Origin: Monilinia fructicola
Lineage: Eukaryota > Ascomycota > Leotiomycetes > Helotiales > Sclerotiniaceae
DNA length: 64,000 nt
Assembly: GCA_008692225.1 (NCBI GenBank)
Contig: VICG01000002.1
Location: forward strand, 1,070,001-1,134,000
Direction: 5' to 3'
The notes beneath the pieces were generated by a model, which saw only the letters and a list, made by a program, of their open reading frames with translations, was not told the origin of the DNA and made no database searches. The translations under genes were made by a program, and so were the position numbers. Positions 47,789 through 58,207 of this stretch are shown in pieces; the stretch's first letter is position 1, and every line of letters starts with the position of its first letter.

Positions 47789-49924
47789 GAGTCAAGGTTG
47801 TCAGATTTCACGCCCTTTATTAGTGTCATACATGCATATTGGACCTTTTGGACCTTTTTTGTCATTTTATGATCTTCTCAATCCCTTCCGTCTGTGCTTC
47901 TTAGATGAAATGGACTGTGGGAAACGGAAATACTGGAAATGGAAAGAGCACTAATTTAGTCCGAATGTTCCCAAGTTGTAAGATGATTGGTCGGTTTCCT
48001 TTCGTTCTATCAACTTTCTCAAGTGCACGGTCCAACACGCCCTTCCCTTCACTTCAAACATCCACCGCTCCCTACTGTATTTACTGTTCAGAGTGAGTAG
48101 ACAGAATTCTCAAGCCACCTGCATATACTGGTGTATCATATCCTAGGACTACCTACCCAGGTAGGTACTCGAGTATCCATGGATGTCCACGGGTATATAA
48201 GAATACAAGAATACAAGAATACATACAACAATATATATGTGTATGTCCATGGATATCTATGGATAATTAATCATCTTACATCAACCGAGTGTGACGACTT
48301 TTTTATATTATTAATTCAACATATGTGGTAATCTGTAAGAGTTCTATCTGTATAACTTCATATGTGCCATGATGTCCAAACGATGACTAATTGATGAATT
48401 AATCAAGTAATCAAGTAATCCAGTAATCAATCACAACCTACCGATAATTATACTTGCATGCCTCGTCTCATGATTTTCTTTCTTGCCCATCCATGAATCA
48501 CTTCCACATCAAGCTGCATCAAGCTGCACTCACTTACAGTCCCTCGTTGTCGTATCTGTCTATCTTTAGACACCACCCGGAATACCCAAAAGCCAACTCC
48601 GAAGTCCAATAGAAATAAGAAAACTCTGGAACCCTATATCATCATTATCATCATCACCATCGATCATCTCTCTCTTCATCCGTTCAAACAAGAACTTTCT
48701 TTTTTTTTTCCATCTGTCCCAAGGATAAACCCATCCATCATCCCAGAACACAAAGGTCCATCCATTCCACACCATCGACACCAACCTTTCCTCCAACGGC
48801 AATTAATAGCTAACCAGAGATGTAACCACAAACCCCCTGGAGGCCGGAGCAAGAACTCGTCCCGACTCCCAACGTGACAACGTCCCATTGATTAATCTCT
48901 CAAGTATCCGCTCAAAGGTACGCGTCTCCACCCCCAGGAACCCGCACTAAACGAAATTCACCGCACTTTATTTCAACATCGCAAAGACTTAACGTACACG
49001 GCAACCTCTGACACATCGCTCTCTTACAACTGCTGTTAGCGATCAAAGCAGCTCCAACACCCAGCCAACACATGGAAATTTTCCCTCCCTGCGTCCGTTT
49101 TACTTTTTCCCGCACAGGGGATCGCACCACCGACTCTAGGCCCTCAACATCCGATCCTGGAGTAGCGAGATCCATCCCATCATGTCGTGATGGAAGGATT
49201 GGCTCTCGAAATTGCATTGTGTTATTCTTTCCCATTTTTGTGTCATTTTTCGCCGGGTGACGGTCGTCGGTCGTCGGTCGTCGTGAGAAGCCAGTGCAGC
49301 TAATTAGCACGTTTCTGCAATATCATGTGAAATTCTCCCTTTGCTCTTTCCCTTGCCCGGCCATCGTTCTCTGCTCGGTTATTGTAGGCATAATTCTCGC
49401 TCTCCTATCTAGCTAGGTAGCTCTGGTTCGAGTTCGGCTTCCGTTCCGGTTCTCAGTGTCTGCTGTACAACAGTCCTTCAAATTCCTTCCTACCCGGCCC
49501 AACTCCATCTCCCACTCCACCCCAAACCTCCCTACTATACTATACTGTAGTAAATCATCTTCGTTGGTCAGGCTCCACATACCGGTACTTACATGCCGGC
49601 CCCAAGGCGTGCTCACTCACTCCTACTGTGTGACTACTCTATGACTAGTACTACAATATGGTAAACATCATTTTCAGCCACGCCCACAGCCGCCCCACCC
49701 AATCCATACGCAACAACAATAACACCACCACCAGCAACGTAAATAGAGAAACCCCCTCCCCCCCTTAATAATAAATACCAAGACCCTCCGCCCTGTAGCG
49801 CCGTAACATACTTCACCTCAACACCCAAGTTCCCACCCTCCACCAGCACCTCCCCATCCAAAACCTAAACATGAACTACTGTAGAAGAAACATACTCCGT
49901 CCCCTAAAAGATTCGAACTCCTCG

Positions 49925-49974
49925 CAGCGCAGCGCAGCACAACACAGCACAGCAAAGCAAAGCAAAGCACAGTA
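49925..49974 (+). repeat. 5-bp CAGCG/CAGCA/CAAAG repeat
   Basis: Ten or so adjacent 5-bp units that drift from CAGCG through CAGCA to AAAGC types. Confidence 0.65.
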
Positions 49975-50051
49975 GAAAAGACCAGCTGACATTTCCCCCA
50001 AAAATGCAAAACAATCCGCCGCCCGACATCGGACACGAGAAGAAACAGCCT

Positions 50052-50081
50052 TCCATCCATCCATCCATCCATCCATCCATC
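50052..50081 (+). repeat. CCAT tetranucleotide repeat
   Basis: About seven tandem CCAT units. Confidence 0.85.
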
Positions 50082-50290
50082 AACTCATTTCCAGCACCGT
50101 GAACCCTAAAAACCGCACTTCAAGTCCAGACGCCAAAGAAAATCCAGTCACCCATCTCATCCCCCTACCTCGACGGCAGCAAAAGTCCCGAAAGGCCCAC
50201 TAAGCGAACTCCGCGTCGGCGTTCAGCATGTCCCAGAGCGCGGCGTTCCGAGTCTGGGCGCGCTAGTGCGTCGTGCGTGCCCGGCCGGCC

Positions 50291-50338
50291 AGATCCTGTA
50301 CTCCGTCCTGTGCTCCGTCCTGTACTCCGTCCTGTATC
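50291..50338 (+). repeat. Three tandem 12-bp units
   Basis: Near-identical repeats of a TGTACTCCGTCC-like 12-mer, one with a GC variant. Confidence 0.8.
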
Positions 50339-50719
50339 GATCGGATTTTGGCTTTTCAGGATGGGGATGGGGTGGGACTCCGTGGGAGGTTAGAAGTTAG
50401 AGTTTGTTTGGGTTTGGGTTCTGGGTTGTGGGTTTGGTGCTAGGGTTGCAGTACTTGTATTATATATCATATCAGGCATGTCAAGGATGCGGAGAGCACA
50501 AGAGATACAGGACAGTATGTAGACGGACAGGTATTTTTCCCATTCGCGCTCCTTGGAACGGGGGCGGTTTGAATTTGATTGACTACAAGGGTTTGATGCG
50601 ATCCATATATTTGATTTGAATACCGTAGCTGTAGCGGTAGGTACCTATGCAATGCAATTACTGGATGATTATATTTCCTTTCCTTTCTTTCCGTATGCTA
50701 ATCCAATGACCTCCATCGC

Positions 50720-51547
50720 TCAATCATTCATCTTCTTAGCCTTAGCCTTCAACTCACATTTGAAGCAAAAGGCTTTGTGACACGAAAACCCGTTTTTCCC
50801 GCATCTTCTAAATGTTCCACCTGGTGTTCTCACCATTCCAGGGCTATGTAACGCATCCCTCGAATTCTCTTTCCTCACAATTTCTCTTCGGGTGGGTGTT
50901 GTATAGTCAAGTAGAGGAGTTCTCGACTTTCTTTCCACACTATGGGTTGGTGTTAAAATACCCCCTCTTTTTTTATTTGGCGATTTACGAGTCGGCGTTG
51001 TATCACCGTCGATCTCCTTTTGGATGGAAATATCTTCGTTATTGGGTGCAGGTACCTCAGCTTTCCTTTTGACTTGACATGATGGTGTAGGAGATGAATC
51101 TTCATTTTCGTCCAAGTCCACATATTTCCGCTTCGGTCGAGGTGTAGGGGATGAATCTGGATATGACGAGGTAGGTGGTATAGAAGCATGATCAATAGAA
51201 TCCGTTATCTGTTGACTTCTCCGCTGGACTCTACTATCTACTGCAGCAATGGGAGACCACTCGATTTCTGATGAAGTTGAAGGAATGATAGCACTACTAC
51301 TGAATCTCTTGTTCAGCCTGGATTTTTTCCGCGCATCAAGAGCACTTTTTGGGGAAGTTTCCGGAAGCTGGTTGATATCGAACAGATCGATATTGGCCGC
51401 TTGCGCTATATCCGGTGGACGAGCTACAGGAACATCTTCAGATTTGACTATGGATTTCTTTGGATCAACGGAAGGGAAACACTGTAACCATTCCACGCTG
51501 AGCTCGTCGAATTCGTCATCATCGTCAAAATTATCCAAGGCACTCAT
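50720..51547 (-). CDS. Small acidic/SP-rich protein with Cys-rich tail, overlapping Scm3
   Basis: 275 codons starting MSALDNFDDDDEFDELSVEWLQ and ending in a Cys-rich segment GGTFRRCGKNGFSCHKAFCFKCELKAKAKK. The middle is Ser/Thr/Pro-rich and disordered with many TPTR and SPTP sites. Its ATG overlaps the Scm3 stop by 4 nt (ATGA, 51547-51544), which is unusual in a fungal nuclear genome. It could therefore be the real C-terminus of Scm3 that an unseen intron or a single-base error separates, or an independent gene sharing the transcript. The Cys-x-Cys-like tail resembles a zinc-binding end, but I do not recognise the family. Confidence 0.6.
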   Translation of the reverse strand: MSALDNFDDDDEFDELSVEWLQCFPSVDPKKSIVKSEDVPVARPPDIAQAANIDLFDINQLPETSPKSALDARKKSRLNKRFSSSAIIPSTSSEIEWSPIAAVDSRVQRRSQQITDSIDHASIPPTSSYPDSSPTPRPKRKYVDLDENEDSSPTPSCQVKRKAEVPAPNNEDISIQKEIDGDTTPTRKSPNKKRGGILTPTHSVERKSRTPLLDYTTPTRREIVRKENSRDALHSPGMVRTPGGTFRRCGKNGFSCHKAFCFKCELKAKAKKMND

Positions 51548-53586
51548 TCTTTCCTTCGGCGGTAAATGAGGTATAGCAGAGACATTTTAGTGACTGCTAC
51601 TTGTTCATCTTCTCGTTTTATCGAAGCCTGTGGCTTCCTTTGCTTATCTTTCCTCGGCCGTGAAGATACGAACAGAACGTCTTCTCCTTCAAGGCCAAAG
51701 CTCAATTCATCGACCTCCTCTGATATGAGCTTCTTTTGAAGTTGCCTTTGACGAGATCTCGGTTTCCCACTGCTTCCGTCTTTCGATTTACTACTACTTG
51801 ATTTTCTTGCTTTTTTGCTGGGCCTGGGAGTTTTGAGCTGAGAACTCTTCTCTTCTCTGAGCTTGGACCTTGAAACATCTTGCTCGGCTTCTTCATCCGA
51901 GAATTCATAAGCCGGATCAGCAGCGATGGGCGCAATCCTTTGAACTCTGGAGCCTATACGTGCTGGAAGTTCTGGCTCGTCACTGCTTTCGTCTGAGAGT
52001 TCCAAATCAGAGCTCCTCAAATTCAAGGCATCTTCGTCTATATCAACTGGTCTGACATCAGTCAATTCAAATACACTAGCATCTTTCGCTAAATCCTTAT
52101 GCAGCCTAGGATCTAAAGATTTGATGGTGGCGACAGCATCCGACCAACTAATGACATTCAGCCCTTGCTGTGCAGGTTTTCGGGTTCTAGATGATCGCTG
52201 AATGATAGATAACTGATGTGGACTGCGCAACGTATATCTAACATTTTGTTCTGACTCGTCTTGAACTTCATGACGATAAGATCGATAAGAATCGGGTCTG
52301 GATGAGCCTTTCGGAGACCACAAATGCATATACTTTAAACGATACCTGCTCTTCCACGATGCTTTCGTGTGCCTGGGATTCAGACTTTCGAGATCTTTCC
52401 AGATAGATTCCGTTCCAAATGGGATACCCTGGCCATGTGCTTCAGATAGCTTTGCAATGAGCATTTCATCCTCTTCTTCCGTGAAATTGTTTCGTATCCG
52501 TGGTGAATCTAGTACAGTATTGTCTGAAGAATGCAGTCCATCCGAGTTCAACGCCTTGTTCGCAATACTCTTTCGTTTGTATGGTCCCCTTGGCTTGTAT
52601 ATCGCACCTAAAGGACGCTGTCCTCGTCCTCTAGGTAAAGCCCATATCGACTCGGACATATGGGGAGACGGACTGCGCTTGATTTCTGGCTCTGGAATAA
52701 AATATTTTAATTCTGGGCGCTTTCTTGGCTCTGATTCGGGTAATTCAGGCACTCTCCAAGCTGGTTCAATATCAGTGTCATCTTGGCCTTGTTTTCGTGA
52801 GATGATATTGACGATTTGAGGGGCAACTTCAGGACCAAATGAACGTAAAATCTCATTGTATGTTGGAAAAGAAACACTTCCTTCGTCGGCGGACTGTAAG
52901 CTTCTTTGGTATTGTGGATCATCTTGCGCATGGTTCTGAGCGGGTTCTGATTCTGTCGTAGTTGCGATATCAATGAAAGAATCTCGGATCGGTTCATCGT
53001 AGCCTCGTAAAATCATGTCGTCCTCCTCCATGTCTCCATCACCCATCTCGGCCGCATTATCCTGATCCTCCATTTCTCCTTGGGCGCTGTTTCCCTCTCC
53101 TTCTTCCTCTTCCCCTCTCTCTTCCCTACCCTCCACTTCCTCCTCCACACTGTATTCATCGCCGGATGTCTCCGTGGCACTCTCTGGTTCCACAGTCAAG
53201 GCTCTCAGCAGATTGCTTCCCGCTTTTTGGTCGCCAGCATCCCGCTCATCTTGCATCTCTTTTAAATGCCCATTATCAACCAATATTTCTCCAGTGAGCA
53301 GGTCAATTTCGTCTCCAACTCCATCAAAATTTTTGCCATATTTTTCGAAGATGGATTCAAAAGTTGATTTTAATTTGAAGTCGAGTTGGGCTCTCCTTTG
53401 CTGAAGTTCCTGGTCGGGGTCATATCCAGGCTCGTAAATTACATCGTCGTTCTCATCGTTCTCATCATCAACAATGAAGTCATCTTCTTCAACTTCGCTA
53501 TAGCTGTCAGAATAATCGCTATCAACTTCGAGGTGGAGATTTTTAAGGTCTGCAGATGTATTCTGCCTTCTTGCTGGAGAGTCCAT
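51544..53586 (-). CDS. scm3: CENP-A histone chaperone Scm3 (HJURP-like)
   Basis: Loads the centromeric histone H3 variant CENP-A/Cse4 at centromeres. The chosen start is MDSPARRQNTSADLK (53586); in-frame sequence upstream has no better context. Near residues 65-110 is the Scm3 core: KLKSTFESIFEKYGKNFDGVGDEIDLLTGEILVDNGHL. A highly acidic EEEEGEG stretch follows, then a Myb/SANT-like module (TEEEDEMLIAKLSEAHGQGIPFG...W...WKSRYRLKYMHLW) and Ser/Lys-rich nuclear-localisation-like segments (SKKARKSSSSKSKD). A single long exon, about 680 residues, with no frame break. It ends RRRKE with the ATGA overlap into the next ORF, so the true C-terminus may extend. Divergent from Atg6. Confidence 0.85.
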   Translation of the reverse strand: MDSPARRQNTSADLKNLHLEVDSDYSDSYSEVEEDDFIVDDENDENDDVIYEPGYDPDQELQQRRAQLDFKLKSTFESIFEKYGKNFDGVGDEIDLLTGEILVDNGHLKEMQDERDAGDQKAGSNLLRALTVEPESATETSGDEYSVEEEVEGREERGEEEEGEGNSAQGEMEDQDNAAEMGDGDMEEDDMILRGYDEPIRDSFIDIATTTESEPAQNHAQDDPQYQRSLQSADEGSVSFPTYNEILRSFGPEVAPQIVNIISRKQGQDDTDIEPAWRVPELPESEPRKRPELKYFIPEPEIKRSPSPHMSESIWALPRGRGQRPLGAIYKPRGPYKRKSIANKALNSDGLHSSDNTVLDSPRIRNNFTEEEDEMLIAKLSEAHGQGIPFGTESIWKDLESLNPRHTKASWKSRYRLKYMHLWSPKGSSRPDSYRSYRHEVQDESEQNVRYTLRSPHQLSIIQRSSRTRKPAQQGLNVISWSDAVATIKSLDPRLHKDLAKDASVFELTDVRPVDIDEDALNLRSSDLELSDESSDEPELPARIGSRVQRIAPIAADPAYEFSDEEAEQDVSRSKLREEKSSQLKTPRPSKKARKSSSSKSKDGSSGKPRSRQRQLQKKLISEEVDELSFGLEGEDVLFVSSRPRKDKQRKPQASIKREDEQVAVTKMSLLYLIYRRRKE

Positions 53587-54105
53587 GTTGACAATTTGCG
53601 ACCATGTCCGATTGTGGATAATGTTGTAAGGATCGCAGGGGCGTGGTGAGTACTTGTGTATTGTTCTACATACAGGTCCAGATCTCAAAGTAGTACTCGG
53701 GATAAAGAACTTAAACTAGAAGTCGCGAGCTGTACGGGAATACGCGTTGCGTTCGCGTAAATTGCATGCATAACTTTGGAAAGCTTAGAACGACTGTATT
53801 ATGCATACTTGTAGGTGATCGACGAATGGTAGGCTTGCATAAATACCTTGCTGGAATTTTATGTAAGCTTGGGAATTGATACGCTTGGCCAAGCATATCG
53901 CAACCGTGAATGATCCAGCACCGTAGATGACCTACTCACTCGTACATTTATATACCTTGGTATATTTGTGTCATCCAACGAAGCTTTTTCTTGAAATTCT
54001 CCCTACATTTCTGGAAAGGAAAGATGCCAGAGATACCTTGGGCAACATACACTTGGTGAATCCCGATGGCCTAATATCTAAATAAATGCTAGAAATATAC
54101 ACAAC
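53587..54105. promoter_or_regulatory. Divergent promoter region, scm3 / atg6
   Basis: A 519-bp spacer between outward-facing starts. Not repetitive. No named element recognised. Confidence 0.45.
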
Positions 54106-55689
54106 ATGCATTGTCAAAAGTGTCGCACATCATTGAAACTCGATAGCTCTTTGGAGGACCTCAACCCTGCGGCATTCGATTTGTTAGTCGGTTCGTAATT
54201 ATCTCCTGAACCAAACCTCCTATAGTGAACTCGAGCTCATCAGTATATTACTTTTTAGGTGCTACCTCTCAAGACCAAGCCAAGAACATCCCCCCTTCAC
54301 GGCCAGCGTATCCGCAGGAACGAAAGCAACTTTATGATCGTGTCTCAAAGCATGCCGGTCCACCAACTTTCAAGCGGACAGTGTCTGCACCACGTCGGCA
54401 TGATTCTAATCTATCAGATACGATGAAAAGTGGCATATGAATAATCCAGCCATGTCTTTTGTCATGCTAACGGAATCTCAAGTTGTACCACCATCAGTTG
54501 TCAAACCTCCCGAGGATGCAGATCATAACAAACCACAACAAGATGATTCATCGGTGTGGGGAAGGACCAGATGGTGAGGGCAAAGCAATGTCACAAGATA
54601 TGGAACGGGTATCAAGGCTATTCGAAATCCTTACGGCACGATCCGATATAGATCACCCTGTCTGCGTTGAGTGTACGGAAATGCTTGTCGATGGATTACA
54701 AAAACGATTGGAAGCTGTGACTCGAGAAAGGGATGCATATGTTGGATTCTTGAAACAGGTCAATGCCGAGGTGCCAACTGAAGAGGAGATAAAAGAAGCA
54801 AACGACCTTCTTGCAAAGGTACGGGCAGATGAGGCCGCAGCAATAGAAGAGTTGAAGAAAATTGAAGCGGAGACTGCTGCTGTCAATGAGGAGAATGCTC
54901 GACTGGAAGAAGAGGCTAGAGCTCTCGATATTGAGGAAGAGAAATTCTGGAGTGATCGAAATGAGTTTGCGATGAAGCTCTCGGAGTTTCAAAATATACG
55001 GGACAGCATCAATCTTCAGTACGATCACGACTCACAATTATTGGAAAAATTACAGAGAACGAATGTTTATATAATGATACATTCTGTATAAGCCATGACG
55101 GGAAATTTGGTACAATAAATGGTCTACGACTGGGTCGACTTTCAAGTGTACCGGTGGACTGGCCGGAAATAAACGCAGCATGGGGGCACGCACTACTTTC
55201 TCTAGCTACCGTGGCTGACCGACTCGGTTTTAAATTCGAGGGATACGAGCTTCAGCCTATGGGTTCAACTTCTCGAATAATACGTTATGACTATCCATCG
55301 CCGTCTGCAAGTCGTTCTAGCTCTCAGCGTGGTAATATCACCAGGCCCCACAAGAAATCTATCCTCGAACTGCATTCCTCTGGCGATATGCCTCTCGGGC
55401 TCACTTTTTATGCATCGCAAGTTCGACATAGCCATGGAAGCATTCCTCGAATGTATGCGTCAACTCGGTGCGTTTGTTGAGCAGGAATCTGCCAAGACTT
55501 CGGACATTGGAAGAGGACTGAAATTGCCATACAAAATTGAAGGGGAGGGAGAAGATAGGGGACGTCAGTATAAAACTGGGAATAGCACAAGATGATGCAT
55601 GGAGCAGAGCGTGCAAGTTCACTCTTACATGCTGCAAGTTTTTGCTGGCTCACGCAAGTAATGTTAATAATGCAAGAAGGAGTATATAG
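54106..55689 (+). CDS. atg6: Atg6/Vps30 (Beclin 1), multiply frame-disrupted
   Basis: Core subunit of PI3-kinase complexes I and II, at the phagophore assembly site and on endosomes. Begins [29 protein letters not shown] with the paired Cys of the family. A short intron (from 54195, GTTCGT donor, TTTTTAG acceptor) leads to exon 2. The central coiled coil spans ...[30 protein letters not shown]..., with a YNDTF...[32 protein letters not shown] segment and a C-terminal evolutionarily conserved domain ending [23 protein letters not shown]. Small indels break exon 2: missing C near 54434; one extra base near 54558-54561; extra TA at 55069-55072; extra T in 55405-55409; missing base near 55558-55561. 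With these fixed the frame continues to the stop at 55687-55689. It partners with Atg14, encoded about 47 kb to the left. Confidence 0.94.
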
Positions 55690-58207
55690 AAATATTGGCA
55701 TGGGAGACTCACGGTGCACTATGTCATATAGGATGGGAACCCATAAACGGCGTTCCGGAAACTTGGAGTAGATTTTGATTTTGGCGGTCATACCATCGGA
55801 TCCTTTTATCGCCCCGCAATGATATCTTAAATGAAGTTTTACAAACAGCCCTGGAGTCTGTTGATTCCATCATTCGCTCACTTTCATACCCATCAACCTT
55901 GTCTATCCTCGTCCCAGTTTCCTAAGTATATAACTTCAATCATCCAACCCTTAATTCCAGTAGACCAAGTTATCCAATCTGACCCTCTATCAGTTTGATA
56001 ACTGATTAATTTTTCAACTGCTTTTTTCTTTTTGCACAATCGCATTTCAGACTCGGTGTCGCATTGCATCATCATACATGCATCATCTCTAGGTCACGCA
56101 CGATATACTTAAGTCAAGTCCGAAAGTGTCTCGGCACGTGCATCGATCGTCTCCCCTCTCATCTCTCCTTTCCATAGTCATATATCTATCATCGGGTCAC
56201 CCAGCATTGCGACGAAGCTAGAGACTTCTTTGATGCTTGCTGTTCTTACCTAGGTACCCCCTACTTCTAGCGAGGCTTTCTTGGACTTGGACAGATATGT
56301 CAATGACATGATAGCTTTTTCTGACGCGTTGAGAGCTGGAAGAGAGGAGAGTTGGTATCTTTCTAGTCATCTCGATGGTAGAGTATAAGGGTAGGTTTTT
56401 TGCACGGGTTCTGAAGCGGTGCTTGGTGGGAAGATCGGTCGTTGGAGTGCAGACGTTTATGATGATGCCATCAGATGGATGAGGGAAGGGTAACCTCCGG
56501 CGCGTCGGCTCCTGATATATATCCGTAGGCTGTGTGGTATTCGGGTCCCTTTTCGCGGACTCTCTGATGCTATTCACAAATCGTTGTCGCCCTTCGTTCT
56601 CTTCCATTCTCGAACACCGCTTCCCGGGCCGGAAGTCGCGTCTTCGCCCTCACTCCCTCCCCCTGGGTCTTTCGTGTGTTTCATCTCCAGGCATGCAGTT
56701 CTCGCTTGCTCAAGCAAACAAACCCAAATCTTTCTATGGGCACGTGGATGAACATCTCGGATTCTGAAGCCTGATCCAAGAGTGATGGGTCAAGGGAGTG
56801 AGTGAATCGTAAGCGAGGACCCACGCCTCCAAGCTCCTCGGAGAGAAATCACCCAGCTGTCGAATCCATCGGCGCGGAGGTTCCCTCATCTTCCAATCCC
56901 GATCTTGCATCCCCATCCGCATATATCAAGAGCCCACGCCAACTTACCTTGCAACGGGACGCCACGCACAAAATGCACCACATCTCAATCCTTCCATTGC
57001 ACCCCTCCCTTGATGCGGAGATGCAGCCCAGTGATGTGTGTTGTATGTATCCCTCCTCTTCGACAGTTCTCTCTCCCTTCTCCTCCCTTCCCTTCCCTTC
57101 TCATTCCCATCCTCTTAATATCACCAGCTACACAATTATGCCATTACCCAGATCTCTTTTATCCACAAGCGCAGTCATATGTGTATATATATATACACAT
57201 CCATCTCAATCCACTCTCTCACCTTATCTCCCCTCGTTATTCTATCCATCCATCCATTCATCCATCCATCCATCCATCCATCCATCCATCCATCCATCCA
57301 TCCATCCATCAATCCATCCATCCATCCATCCATCCATCCATCCCCAACCTAAAAAATTCCCTCACTTCCAATCTACCTCACCTTACTTTATCTCATCCCA
57401 TCCCATCCCATCCCATCTCATTCCACCATAACTACATCTCCCCATCCCCATCCCCATCCATCATCTATCATCTCATCCCCATCGCAACCCACCCCACCCA
57501 AGCTCCATTTCCCAAACCCAAGCCCAAACCTCATCTCACCTCACCTCAACGCCACCAAACTCAAATACAAATACAAACTCAAACTCAAACTCAAACTCAA
57601 ACTCAAACTCCCCCATCCCAACGCCAAACACACAATATCCTCCGCAATCAAAAGTATCCAATTACAATTTATCGTTATCTTGATCTTTATCGCGAAAATG
57701 ATAGCTATAGCCATCATCATTATGGATCTAGATGCTTGTATCGAGTGAACAAATAACATTCTAGAGATCCATGCATGGATGGGATTGCAACGTATCATGT
57801 ATCTACCTACCTACCTAGGTAATTATCCATGCCATCAGCAATATGAATAATACGACATACATGGAAGTTTGAGATGCGCAGGCAAAGTCAACACACGCGC
57901 AAGCAGGACGCGGTAACCCTCGTGTATCGGGCGCTGCCATTACATAGACCCAGGTCTGCATGCGCGAAGAAAGTCATGTGTAGCATCTCATATCTCATAT
58001 CTCATATATCTCGTTATCATCAAGGGATGCGGATCCATGCAGCTGGGAGGTAATGCATGTGCCAAGGCAAAAGCTCATTTGATATGGATGGATGCCTTTG
58101 TGAATTGCAGAAACGGGTTCCCCAGAGAAGTACAAAAATCTCATGCCTCCCGTGTTCTCGGAGAGTGTGTAAAAATACAAGCTAGATTCATTCATCGTGC
58201 TCAACCA
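55690..58207. other. Long intergenic region with ATCC repeat
   Basis: 2.5 kb with no gene I can support. A long (ATCC)n tract spans 57243-57343 and CATCCC-rich tracts continue to about 57500. A C-rich AAACTC series lies around 57570-57610. The open frames at 56802-57756 mostly run through these repeats. One TACCTAGGTA palindrome is at 56246-56255 and one at 57812-57821. Confidence 0.55.
57243..57343 (+). repeat. CATC/ATCC tetranucleotide repeat
   Basis: About 25 tandem ATCC units with two interruptions (ATTC and AATC). Confidence 0.9.

Larger units (their letters stand above)
47286..50719. other. Long intergenic region with simple repeats
   Basis: 3.4 kb with no recognisable gene. It contains a GGAT-type repeat (47732-47788), short AATACA repeats (48200-48230), a CAGCG/CAGCA/CAAAG run (49925-49974), a CCAT repeat (50052-50081) and three tandem 12-bp TGTACTCCGTCC-like units (50291-50338). 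Open frames here are short, and several follow these repeats. Confidence 0.5.

Noticed and set aside
49634..50076. Several minus-strand ORFs of 66-84 codons
   Set aside because: Low-complexity translation of the CAGCG/CAAAG and CCAT repeats.
56802..57756. ORFs of 209 and 283 codons
   Set aside because: Most of the length is ATCC/CATC repeat translation (poly-HPSI). The flanking parts have no recognisable domain.
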